Shown: positions 46,647 to 57,640 of the stretch, piece by piece
Numbering within the stretch: the first letter of the stretch is position 1
Layout of the letters: the number at the start of each line of letters is the position of its first letter
The notes under the pieces: generated by a model
What the model was told of the DNA's origin: nothing
The model's input: only the letters and a program-made list of their open reading frames with translations
The model's database searches: none
Translations under genes and position numbers: made by a program
DNA from: Nicotiana tabacum
Taxonomy: Eukaryota > Streptophyta > Magnoliopsida > Solanales > Solanaceae
Reading direction: 5' to 3'
Assembly: GCF_000715075.1 (NCBI RefSeq)
Contig: NC_134102.1
Span: forward strand, 50,539,348 to 50,603,347
DNA: 64,000 bases

Positions 46647-46667
46647 GACTGCGGCAGCAAAACGTGA

Positions 46668-47238
46668 GTCTACTTCCATGGAACAAATCAACAAATAGAG
46701 GCCAATTTGCGTTCCAAAATCGAAGAAGTTACCGATGTCGAGGAGAAGAGAGCTAGGATAGAGGAAAGACTCAAAAAGGTCAGGGAGCAAAACCATGATC
46801 ACGTGAGGACAAATGCTAACCTTTGTCGGACCTATGGCATCGTGAGGGCTGGAAATGAACAGCTGCAGTCCAAAATCAAAAAAGCGTCGAGCCAAATTCC
46901 AAGATCAAGAAGATTATTTCCTCCTCGAGAAAACTTATGCGATTTATCACATTAGGAGGAAGGCCTTGGAGGAGGCCAAAGGAGGAATTTCAAACATGGA
47001 TGGTTGCATTGTTGCGGCTCTTGAATTGGAGACAACCACCTTCGAGAATATTCCTGCTCGGCCCACTGCTTCAAGCTGCTATAGCACCTATTCTGAGTCC
47101 TCGGGAACCGACGAGGAAGTCGAGGAAGAAGATATGGATAAGGATGAAGGTACTGGACCTAGAACGAAACAGCCTTCATCTCCACAAGATGCAACAAAGA
47201 CTTCTCTTCCTTCGGACTCCACTAATAAAATCAATTGA
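46668..47238 (+). pseudogene. Opposite-strand extra ORF next to Tat-type pol, frameshifted
   Basis: The frame is open from 46668 into a Glu/Lys-rich, coiled-coil-like stretch ('RSKIEEVTDVEEKRARIEER', 'NEQLQSKIKKA'). A one-frame shift near 46880-46895 continues as 'DQEDYFLLEKTYAIYHIRRK' and 'LETTTFENIPARPTASSCYS', ending in a highly acidic tail ('TDEEVEEEDMDKDEGTG') and a Ser/Thr/Pro-rich end with a stop at 47236-47238. The N-terminus is cut by LTR D. It lies beyond the 3' end of a minus-strand Tat/Ogre pol and points the opposite way, the place where antisense extra ORFs are described in Tat elements such as Retand. Function unknown; DNA or RNA scaffold binding is only a guess. Confidence 0.55.
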
Positions 47239-47976
47239 TGTAAATATTTTTTTGTAACTATGTAGAAACTTCAATTGAGTTTGGCATTTTGAAGAAATAA
47301 AAGACATATTTTGCTTAATTTTTTGTGCAAAAACATATTTTCCATTTGATAAAGTTCGGGAATTTTTTACATCCAACAACTTTAATTATGGGCATTCATA
47401 CTTCAGGTTTTTACCGTTTAACTATGAGTGTTTCATAAGAGAGGGCCCATTATATTTACGGTGCTCATGAAGAGGACGTCTCATGTTCATTCCATCACAA
47501 ACATTTGAAGTTTAAGTAACTTTCAAATGAAAAATATCACATCGTATCTTTTGGACAAGAAATAAGATAAAAATAAAAGGACATTAATTTATTCCTTCTA
47601 TTTCTAAAAGTACGTTTACATGAGAAAAAATTTGCTTAAGTAAATAAGGTTGCCAATACATGTGGCTAGCTTGTATTACTTATTTCTATGGGGCTGATCA
47701 AGCAAACCCCGGTCCTGATAAGAAACAGCTTCTGCTTCTCATAGTCCCTGGTCATAATGACACTTTTAGTGCCCATATACAATAGTTCCCCCCAATGTTT
47801 GGATGCTAAGAATGAGAATTCGAACACTGGAGTTCTTGATGTTGTCAATGATTCTTATTCGTAGTATGCTTTAGATTATTGCCTCATTAAAAACATTACC
47901 AAAAAACCCAATTGGGACAAAAACTAGATGAACGAAAAAAGAATGCAGCACATACTTTCAGTGTCAACAAGTATCT
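47239..47976. other. Spacer between the extra ORF and Tat pol, no gene seen
   Basis: AT-rich, with no domain or clear repeat. It includes a T-rich stretch right after the ORF stop. It fits a convergent 3' spacer between pol (minus) and the extra ORF (plus). Confidence 0.4.
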
Positions 47977-49262
47977 TCAACAGTAATACCTTTTGAGGTG
48001 AGTCACATTCCAATGGCTTGGCAATGTTACTCCATCTTGATTTTCCAACTGATATGAACTTTTGCCTGTTATAGCTGAAATCCGATAAGGTCCTTCCCAC
48101 GTTGGTCCTAGATTTCCAGCATTAACTTCTCGGGTACTTTGAGTCACTTTACGCAAAACCAAATCTCTGAGTTTGAAATATCAAAGATTTGCTCTACGAT
48201 TACAGTACCTTTTCATCCTTTGCTTTTTGCCACCATCCTCACATATGCAAAATTCTGACGCTCTTCAAGTAAATTTAGCTTAATCAATATTTCTTCATTA
48301 TTCGCCTCCTCGTTTGCCCGGGAATACCTTATGATTGGTTCCCCAATCTCAATCGGAATCAAAGCTTATGTGCCGTACACAAGGGAAATTGGTGTTTCTC
48401 CTGTGCTTGACTTCGATGTTGTTCGATATGCCCGTAACACTCTCGATAACTCTTCTAGCCAATTTCCTTTAGCATCATCTAATTGCTTTATAATGTTGGA
48501 TGATATAGGGAAGATGTGATTCTTTTGATCTTAATCCTTCCAGAAACTTTGTGACTTTGGAATCTATAAATCGTGGCCCATTGGCACAAGCAATTTCTTT
48601 TGGTACTCCAAACTGGCAAATAATATGATCCCAAATAAAATCAATCACTTCTCGCTCTCCAATATTTTTGAAAGAACCTTCTTCAACCCATTTAGTGAAA
48701 TAATCAATTTAAACTAAAAGAAATCTTACATGCCCGGGGCCATGAGGCTAAGGACCAACTATGTTCATTCCCCATTTCATGAATGGTCATCGTGACACCA
48801 CCGAATGTAGAAGCTCTGCCGGCTGATGCACTAATTGCGCATGATGTTGACACTTACACACTTTTGTACAAATGTCTTGGAGTCTTGTTCCATCCGAAGC
48901 CAATAGCAACCAACTCTTATCAATTTAAAAACCAATGAGTCCGCACCGGAATGATTTCCACAAACCCCTTCATGAATTTCTCTCATCACATAACTAGCCT
49001 CTGATGTTCCTAAACATCGAGCCAACGGTCCTTGAAAAGCTCTTCGGTATAATTGACCATCAACAAGGCAATAACAAGAAGCTTTAGTTCTTAGCGCCCA
49101 GGAGGCTTTAGAATCTTCAGGAAATTTTACATGCCTTAAATATTCTATAAACTCATTTCTCCAATCCAAGATTAGATTAGTCGAGTTAACTTCGTAATAC
49201 CCATCCACATCCAGGACTGAATGCAACAGCTGAACAGCTACACCGGAATCATCTCTTTCCAT
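47977..49262 (-). pseudogene. Tat/Ogre-type integrase, decayed
   Basis: On the minus strand: a zinc-binding part ('HEGVCGNHSGADSLVFKLIR', 'GCYWLRM', 'FVQKC', with the last Cys pair disrupted), then the core with 'FMKWGMNIVGP' (first Asp position occupied by Asn) and 'FIWDHIICQFGVPKEIACANG', where the usual Asp of the second catalytic motif is Ala. The segment that should hold the catalytic Glu is deleted near 48500. Then come '[20 protein letters not shown]' and the C-terminal 'LGPTWEGPYRISAITGKSSY' and 'HWNVTHLKRYYC'. Many stops and shifts. The WNxxHLKRYYC end is typical of the Tat lineage, and no chromodomain follows. Confidence 0.8.
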
Positions 49263-49560
49263 TTTCGTGGATTACCCTAAATTGGCTAACGTGCCCGCCT
49301 CCACTTTCTCTTCCCTTGAGATGTGAACTACCGACCACTCCCTAAACTGGGATAGTAAATCTTGAACTTTATTCAAGTACTGCTGCATGCGCTCTTCTTT
49401 GGTGTCAAAGACTCCATATATCTAATTCACTACCAGCTGGGAGTCGCACTTTATTTTAATCACCTCAGAGCCTAGTCCTTGGGCTAATTCAAGTCCCGCA
49501 ACCAAAGCCTCATACTTAGCTTCATTGTTAGTCAAATGAACAGTTCTAATGGCCTATCTC
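49263..49560 (-). pseudogene. Second (archaeal-type) RNase H of the Tat element
   Basis: The minus strand reads 'LTNNEAKYEALVAGLELAQG', 'IKIKCDSQLVVN', a stop in place of the next residue, then 'GVFDTKEERMQQYLNKVQDL' and 'SREEKVEAGTLANLG'. An additional RNase H domain between the first RNase H and integrase is the signature of the Tat lineage. The acidic residues in NNEAKYEA and CDS are kept, but an in-frame stop breaks it. Confidence 0.8.
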
Positions 49561-49568
49561 AAGGTCTC

Positions 49569-51141
49569 TCACGAAGGAGTGATTAATACTATCCAGAGAC
49601 CAGACCCTTTTAAATTGGAAGTTACATCCGTAAACAAGGTCCACACACCGAAGACGATTCCCAATACCAGAACTGCTTCTTTAGCAGCTAGAGGCATCAT
49701 TCTCGAACTAAAATCAACCACAAAGTGGGCCAAAACTTGTGACTTAATCGCAGTTTGAGGTTTATATTCTGTATCAAATTCATTAATTTCAACTGCCCAC
49801 TTAGCCAATCGACCTGATAATTCAGGCTTGTGAAGGACATTCCTCAGGGGAAAAGTCGTTGCAAGGGCCATTGGGTGACATTGAAAGTAGGGTCTAAGCT
49901 TTCGAGAGGTGACTACGAGAGCTAGAGCCAACTTTTCCAGGTGCGGATAACGTGTCTCCGCTCCCAATAGTATTTTACTAACATAATAAACAGGAAATTG
50001 CATACCTTCTTCCTCATGGATTAGGACTGCACTTACCGCAACTTTCGAAACCGCTAAATAAATTAATAATTGTTGATCCTCCTTTGGTTTGGACATTAGC
50101 GGAGGACTGGACAAGTACCTTTTTAGGTACTTCAATGTTTGTTGTCATTCCGGAGTCCACAAAAAATCATTCTTCTTCTTTAAAAGTGAAAAGAAATAAT
50201 AACATTTTTCCCATGACCTTGATATGAATCTGCTAGGGGCCGCCAACCTGCCAGTCAACCTCTGCACCTCCTTTACACTTGTTAGTTGATTGGAGATATC
50301 TTTTATGGCCTTAATATTTTCGGGATTCACTTCAATTCCTCTTTGAGAAATCAATATGCCAAGAAACTTCCCGGGCCCAACTCCAAAAGTGTATTTTTCA
50401 GGGTTGAGCTTCATATTATATTTTCTCAAAATATCGAATGTCTCTTGTAAATGAGTCAAATGACTTCCTGTACTAAGAGACTTAACCAACATGTCATCAA
50501 TATAGACTTTTATAGTCTTACCAATTTAACGTTCAAACTTATTCTTAAGCCCGAAAGGCTTCACATTATAGTAATAAGTGCCAAAATTTGTGATGAATGA
50601 GGTTTATTCTCGATCCTTCGGGTGCATCCTAATTTGATTATACCCGGAATACACATCAACAAAACTCATCAATTAATGCCCGTCTGTAGCATCGATCATT
50701 TGTTCAATGTTGGAAAATGGGAAAGAATCTTTAGGGCATGCCTTATTATTCATTTTAGGAACAATCACTACGTTAGCTAATTAATCAGGATAATTCACTT
50801 CACAAATTGAACTTATATTCAGTAATCGGGTTACCTCCTCTTAAATAAACTTGTTCCTAACTTCCTCTATTAGCAGTTTCTTATGCTTCACCAGCGAGAA
50901 ATTAGGGTCCAAACTTAGCTTATGGATATCCACATCTAGTGGAATACCTGTAATATCATAATGAGACCATGCAAAGCAATCGAAGTTTGCTTTTAAAAAC
51001 TCAATAACTTAAGGTCTGAGTTTGGGACTCAACCCCGTTCCTAGGTAAACCTTTTTATCTGAGAATTCTGTAAACAAAGAAATTTGTTCCAGTTCCTCTG
51101 CGCTCGACTTCATGGCATCTGCTTCTTCTGGTACCTGAAAG
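49569..51141 (-). pseudogene. Tat/Ogre-type reverse transcriptase and first RNase H, decayed
   Basis: The RT palm has 'DVYSGYNQIRMHPKDRE' and the catalytic 'VYIDDMLVKS' at about 50490-50510. The connection region (50145-50492) has 'YNMKLNPEKYTFGV' and 'FLGILISQRGIEVNPENIKA'. RNase H (49569-50135) has 'LIYLAVSKVAVSAVLI' and 'RYPHLEKLALALVV', with the first catalytic Asp position not evident. The finger region joins 'VIVPKMNNKACPKDS' directly, lacking the expected dozen residues between them. Upstream it runs into the protease-RT linker and is cut at 51141 by the LTR of E. Confidence 0.85.
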
Positions 51142-51660
51142 TGTCATGACCCAAAATCCCAACCTTGGGCCATGATGGCGCCTAACATTTCACTTACCAG
51201 GCAAGCCAACGTTAGCTAAATCACTTAACCAGTTTGAACAATTTAAATCAAAACATTAATAATAATAAATTATGATAGCCTGAAATAGATATGATAAATA
51301 CCATGTAGCATAAACTAAACATATCCCAGAAATATGGAGTCACGAATACATGAGCATCTACAGTACTACAGATGAAGTCTGAACCAAATACAACTGTTTG
51401 AAATAAAGTAAACAGTAAATACAAAAATGGAAAGGGACTTCAGGGACTGTGAGCGCCGGCAGCTCTACCTCAAGTCTCCTGTTGATAGTCGGTCCGGGAA
51501 AGATATCCTCTACACGCAGCTAGGACCAACTCGGTATCTGCACAAGAAGTGCAGAAGTGTAGCATGAGTACAACCGACTCCATGTAATCTGTAAATGCCG
51601 AGCCTGACCTCAATGAAGTAGTGACGAGGCTATGACAAGACACTCACAATAACCTATACG

Positions 51661-51661
51661 A

Positions 51662-51719
<58 letters not shown>

Positions 51720-51720
51720 G
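51661..51720. repeat. (AAT)n microsatellite
   Basis: About 19 AAT units inside the E LTR. The minus strand reads as a run of Leu codons, which explains the open frame at 51610-51885. Confidence 0.95.
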
Positions 51721-53119
51721 AAATAGGAATAAAAATAAAATAGTAAAGGCAAATAACCGGACCCGTAGGTCAACTACCAAAAGGGACCCAGAATAACAAA
51801 AGCTCAAATCTCTTATCACCATACCAAGAACAATCTCTACAGCAACAAACAACATACAACACATCAAATCCGTTGCGGCGTGCAACCCGATCTCACCATA
51901 TCATCATCTGTTCATATCATATTCCGTCCTTATACCTTCATATCATATCATATCATTTCAATACAGTTGCGGTGTGCAAACTGATCCCACCATATCAATT
52001 CAATAACATTATAGCGCACAACCCGATCCCAATAATTTCAAATTATTAACATAAACAAATCAACACCAATATTTACGAAATATCAATACATAGGAGAAAT
52101 GAAACATACAGAACAACAAGGAACTACATAAAAAATGGAGAATAACCAATATTTCGAAAACCCAAACCTTGTCAGAACAGAAGCACCAAAATAGCAAGAT
52201 GGCTCACATGAACGGAATAACGAAATAAAGTACTTCAAGTAATGGAAGAATGGTAAAAGCAAGTAGAACATGAGACAACGCAAAAAAAATCAATTAGAAG
52301 CATGTAGCAAGTGAACGAATATTGGGTGAAAATTGTACAGTCGAAACAAGTAGCAGATAAATAACAAATAACAAGACATGGATAACAAGTAAGAACACGT
52401 AGCAACTAAAGCATGTAACAAGAGATAACATAGAGTATAAGAAGACATGGAAGTAAATAGCCCAATTCCGTATGCTTGGATCCCCTAGCGGCGCATATAC
52501 ACTCGTCACCTCACATATACGTCATTTCCCCACACAATTCATATACCAAATAGTCCAACAAGTACTTATTCCCCCAAGTCAAGGTTAGACACAATACTTA
52601 CCTCATTCCGCAATCAAATCAACACTCAATCACGGCCCTTTCTTTAGAATTAGCCTCCAAACCGATCAAATCTAGACCAATATAGTTTAAATAATTCAAA
52701 ATAATCTTTAGAAACTACCCACGAATAAAAAGGATTTGATTTTTGATGAAATTGGAAGAAGTCAACAAAAGTCAACCCCATGACCGCTTGGTCAAAACCC
52801 GAGATTCGGACCAAAACTCGATTACACATTCACCCCCAAGCCTGGGTTATGTGATTGGTTTCAAAATCCGACCTCAATTTGAGGTCGATCTCAATTTTAC
52901 AAAATCCCCAATTTCTATCCAAATCCCTAATTTCTACCATAAAAATCCTAGATTTTTAAAATCAATGGGTGATAATGGAAATATAACAAAACAAGTTAAA
53001 ATTCACTAACCAATAAAGTGGGGAAGAAAAATCCCTTCAAAATCACCTCTAGGCCGAGCTCTAGCTTTCTAAAATGGTGGAAAATGGTCAAATCCAGACT
53101 TTTAGCAATTTAAATATCA

Positions 53120-53460
53120 GGGCGTCAGGTGTTCTACGCATTCGCAAAGCACCAGACATGTTCGCGAAGAGTAATGGACAAAATGGCCTTCAAGTTCGCG
53201 AGGTTCTCGTCGCATTTGTGAAGGCTAATTTCCTAGCCAGCCATCGCGTTCACAAACCTTGGTCCGCGTTCGCGAAGCGAAACCATCACTTGCCTCCCCA
53301 GCCATCCCAACTCTACACGTTCGAGAGTGGTCTGTCGCGTTTGCGAAAGGCAGTACCCCAAGCCATCACGTTTGCAACCCTCTTCTCGTGTTCGTGGAGA
53401 GTAAACAGTCCCAGCCCCAAACTTCCCCTTCGCGATCGCGAGAGTCGCATTCGCTAAGCA
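53120..53460 (-). repeat. Palindromic word cluster in LTR E (module 1)
   Basis: 'cattcgcaaagcacc', 'gttcgcgaagag', 'cgcgttcgcgaagcg', 'gcgtttgcgaaagg' and 'cgcgatcgcgagag' recur roughly every 25-40 bp. It lies beside the marker 'ctcacccgagccccttgg' (53527), as in D. Confidence 0.75.
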
Positions 53461-54180
53461 TTGGACACCAATAATAGAAAACCAGCAGTTGCACAAGTTC
53501 AAAAATGGTCTGAAGCCTATCTGAAACTCACCCGAGCCCCTTGGGCTACAAATCAAACATGCACACAAGTGTAATAACATCACATAAACTCGCTCGCGTG
53601 ATCAAAATACCAAAATAATATCTAGAACCAAGAATCGGACATCAAAATGAATGAAATTCAAAAGAAAACTCAAAATCCTCTAAAATCACAACCAAGCATC
53701 CGAATCCTACTAAACCAACTCCGCATTGCACCAAATTTTGCAGACAAGTTTCAAATCGCAATACAGACCTATTCCAAATCCCAAAACCAAAATTCGAACC
53801 CGATAACCATAAAGTCAACCTACGGTCAAACCTAGGAATTTCCAAACATTCAAATTGCTAACGTTTGACAAAACAAGTCAAATCAACCTAGGGACCTCCG
53901 AATTCAATTCCGGGCATACGCCCAAGTCCAAAATCACAATACAGACCTATTAAAATCGTCAAAACACTGATCCGGGGTCGGTTACACAAAATGTTGATCG
54001 TAGTCAACTCAAGTTATTTTTAAAGTCAAAAATCATATTTTTTCAAATTTTTACGTAAAAACATTCCGAAAACCAATAGGGAATGTGCACGCAAATGAAG
54101 AAACATGAAATGAAGCTAATAGAGGTCTTGAAACATGAAAATAAGGGCTATTACTTAAAATGACCTATTGGGTCATCACA

Positions 54181-54196
54181 TTCTCCACCTCTAAAA
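54181..54196 (-). promoter_or_regulatory. Polypurine tract of E
   Basis: On the minus strand TTTTAGAGGTGGAGAA immediately precedes the LTR start TGTGATGACC. It sets the orientation of E and supports the LTR edge at 54180. Confidence 0.75.
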
Positions 54197-55612
54197 GAAA
54201 CGTTCGTCGTCGAACGGACATAGAAAAGTAACTGGACTAGTGAAAAGGTGATTGTATCTACTCCACATATTGAAATCTAACTCCCACGTAGCTGCCTTGA
54301 TCGGCTGACCTCTCCATTGCACTTTCACAGAAGGAAAACTCTTAGACCTTAACTTTCGAACTTGCCAGTCTAGAATGGCCACCATCTCCTCCTCATAGGC
54401 AAAATTCTCATCAAGCTGAACTATGTTGAAGTCCAAAACATGCGAGGTGTCCTCATGGTACTTTCAAAGCATAGAAACATGGAATACCGGATGCACTCCT
54501 GATAGACTAGGAGGCAATGCCTGTAGGCAACCTCCCTAACCCTCTCTAAGATCTCAAATGGACCAATAAACCTCAGGCTCAATTTGCCCTTCTTCCCAAG
54601 CCACATCACGCCTTTCATAGGCGACACTCGGAGAAGAACCTTCTCACCCACCATATAAGCTACATCTCAAACCTTTCGGTCTGTATAACTCTTCTGCCTA
54701 GACTGAGCTGTACGAAGTTGTTCCTGAATCACCTTAACCTTTTCCATAGCATCATGGACCAAATCAGTGCCCAACAACCTAGCCTCTCTGGGCTCAAACC
54801 AACCAATCGGCGAACAACATCGCCTCCCATATAAGGCCTCATACGGTGCTATATGAATACTCGACTGGTAACTATTGTTGTAGGCAAACTCTACTAGAGG
54901 TAAGAACTGATCCCATGAACCTCCGAAATCCATAACACAAGCACGTAACATATCCTCTAAGATCTGAATAGTGCGCTCGGACTGCCCGTCAATCTGAGGA
55001 TGGAATGTTGTACTCAACTCAACCCGTGTGCCCAACTCACGGTGCACGGCTCTCCAAAAATGCGATATGAACTGCGTGCCTCGGTCAGAAATAATGGAAA
55101 TGGGCATGACGTGCAGGCGAATAATCTCCTAAATGTAAATCTGAGCAAACCTCTCTGAAGAATAGGAAATCACCACCGGAATAAAGTGTGCGGACTTAGT
55201 CAACTGGTCTACAACAACCCAGACTGCATCATACTTTTCAAGGTTCGTGGCAAGCCTACCACAAAATCCATAGTGATGCGCTCTCACTTCTACTCTGGTA
55301 TCTCCAATCTCTGAGTCAATCCACCCGGTTTTTGATGTTCACCTGTTGAGAATTCAAACACCGAGATACATAAGCAATGATGTCTTTCTTAATTCTTCAC
55401 CACCAATAGTGTTGTTTCAAGTCACGGTACATCTTCGTGACACCTGGGTGAATAGAATAGTGCGAACTGTGAGGCTTCTTAAGGATCAATTCTCTCAACC
55501 CATCAACATTTGGAACACAAATTCTGCCTTGAAGCCGCATAACACCATCATCTTCAATCACAACCTCCTTGGCACACCACACTGCACCGTATCTTTCAAC
55601 ACCAACAAGTGA
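54191..55612 (-). pseudogene. Element E: integrase and chromodomain, decayed
   Basis: The zinc-binding part at 55397-55582 has 'HSSHYSIHPGVTKMYRD'. The core at 54667-55107 has 'IISDRGTQFISHFW' and 'HPQIDGQSERTIQ', keeping the second Asp and the Glu. The segment with the first Asp (55110-55390) is broken by stops and shifts. 'GKLSLRFIGPFEI' and a chromodomain ('ILDWQVRKLRSKSFPSVKVQ', 'WRGQPIKAATWE') finish it at 54191-54654 in two frames. It ends just inside the polypurine tract. Confidence 0.85.
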
Positions 55613-55615
55613 GGA

Positions 55616-57140
55616 TCATAAAACTAGTGAAACTTGATACGCTCTAACAACGAAGACTGTGCCACAACACAAGTAAGAACCCAATTGGGCTCCGAAACAT
55701 CCAATCTCACAAACTGGTTGGCTAAAGCATGAACATCCATGACTAGTGGCCTCTCTGCTACTGACAAATATGCCAAAACTGCACATGCTCTCTGCCTTCC
55801 TACTCAATGAATCGGCCACTGCATTGGCGTTCCCCGGATGATATAATATAGTGATATCATAGTCTTTCAACAACTCTAACCATCTTCGCTGCCGCAAATT
55901 AAGGTCTTTCTGCTTGAACAGGTGCTGGAGACTCTAATGGTCAGAATAGACCTCACAATGAACACTGTACAGATAATGTCTCCAAATCTTCAGCACGTGA
56001 ACAATGGATGCCAACTCTAAATCATGAACAATGTAATTCTTATCATGAACTTTCAATTGTCAAGACGCGTAGGCAATCACCCTACCATCCTACATCAATA
56101 CTGCACCAAGCCCAATACGTGATGCATCACAATACACGGTGTAAGATCCCGAACTTGTAGGAAACACCAACACTGGAATTGTAGTCAAAGTAGTTTTGAG
56201 CTTCTGAAAGCTCAACTCACACTCGTCGGATCATCTGAAAAGAGCACCCTTTTGGATCAACGTGGTCAATGGGGCTGAGATAGATGAAAACCCCTCCACA
56301 AACCGGCGATAATAACCCGCCAAACCCGGGAAGCTCCAAATCGCTGTAGCTGAAGTAGGTCTAGGCCAGTTCTGAACTGCCTCAATCTTCTTAGGATCCA
56401 CTTTAATGCCCTTGGAAGATACAACATATCCCAAAAAGGCAACCAAATCCAACCAGAACTTGCACATTGAAAACTTGGCATATAACTGATGACCCGCAAA
56501 GTCTGAAGTATAATCAGCAGATGTTGCTCATGATCCTCGCGACTATGGGAGTAAACCAAAATATGATCAATGAAGACGATAAAAAAAGAATCCAAATAGG
56601 GCTTGAACACCTGGTTCATCAAATCCATAAGTGTTGTTGGGGGCATTAGTCAAGCCAAATGACATCACTAAGAACTCATAGTGACCATACCGAGTCCGAA
56701 AAGCTATCTTAGGGACATTCGATGCCCTAATCTTCAACTGATGGTAGCCAGATCTCAAATCAATCTTGGAAAATACCTTGGCACCCTGAAGCTAATCAAA
56801 TAAATCATAAATCCTCGGCAAAGGATAATTTTTCTTGATAGTGACCTTGTTCAACTGCCGATAATCTATACACATCCTCATTGTTCCATTCTTCTTCTTC
56901 ACAAACAACACTGCTGCATCCCAAGGCAAGACACTAGGTCTAATGAATCCATTATCAACCAAATCCTGCAACTACTCCTTCAATTCCTTCAAGTCAACTA
57001 GGGCCAAACGGTATGGTGGAATGGAAATGGGCTGAGTTCCCAAAGCCAAGTCAATAAAGAATTCGATATCTCTATCGGGTGGCATCCCCGGCAAATTTGT
57101 GGGAAATACCTATGGGAACTCGTGCACAACTGGTACATAA
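55616..57140 (-). pseudogene. Element E: reverse transcriptase and RNase H, decayed
   Basis: Readable parts: 'DLFD-stop-LQG' (TAG at 56792-56794), '[15 protein letters not shown]' and '[20 protein letters not shown]' (56567-56758), then after a shift '[16 protein letters not shown]' (56266-56646). There the second Asp of the catalytic pair is His, which should abolish polymerase activity. The thumb ('[15 protein letters not shown]') follows at 56231-56467. RNase H is heavily broken between 55900 and 56230. '[19 protein letters not shown]' (55616-55897) starts the linker to integrase. Confidence 0.85.
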
Positions 57141-57640
57141 TCCACGGAAGGAATCTCCATACTAGGATCACGGATTTATGCCAAATGTGCTAGACATACC
57201 TTCTCAACCATACGCTAATCCTTCATATAAGAAATAACCCTGCTAGTAGAATGGCCAGGAGTCCCCCTCCACTCCAATCGAGGCAACCCTGGCATGGCTA
57301 ATGTCAGAGTCTTGGCGTGATAATCCAAAATAGCATGATAAGGTGACAGCCAATCCATGTCCAAGATAACATCAAAGTCCACCATATCAAGAAGTAGAAG
57401 GTCTACCCTAGTCTCATAGCTCCCAATAGAAACCACACACGAGCGGTAAACACGATCTACCACAATAGAATCTCCCACATGCGTGGATACATAAACAAGA
57501 GCACTCAAAGAATCACGCGGCATAACCAGATATGAAGCAAAATAGGATGACACGTATGAATAAGTAGAGCCCGGATCAAATAAAACTGAGGCATCTCTGT
57601 GACAAATCGGAACAATACATGTGATAACGACATCAGACGA
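57141..57640 (-). pseudogene. Element E: aspartic protease, decayed
   Basis: The minus strand reads 'DASVLFDPGSTYSYVSSYFA' around 57537-57597, the retropepsin active site. It continues with 'YVSTHVGDSIVVDRVYRSCV', 'LLLDMVDFDVILDMDWLSPY' (Asp for the Gly seen in other copies) and 'RLEWRG' down to about 57215. Frame changes occur at both ends. Confidence 0.8.

Larger units (their letters stand above)
51142..54180 (-). mobile_element. 3' LTR of Tekay-like element E
   Basis: Plus-strand edges are TGTCATGACCC at 51142 and 'attgggtcatcaca' at 54180, 3039 bp, TG...CA. It interrupts the Tat RT linker; 'gaaag' (51137-51141) would be the target duplication. It holds an AAT microsatellite, a 'gcggcgtgcaacccgatc' word cluster (about 51870-52035, module 2) and the CpG-rich cluster of module 1. 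It shares family with D. ORFs inside are not genes. Confidence 0.9.

Noticed and set aside
51610..51885. 91-codon ORF with a long Leu run, resembling a membrane protein
   Set aside because: It is the (AAT)n microsatellite in an LTR read on the minus strand.
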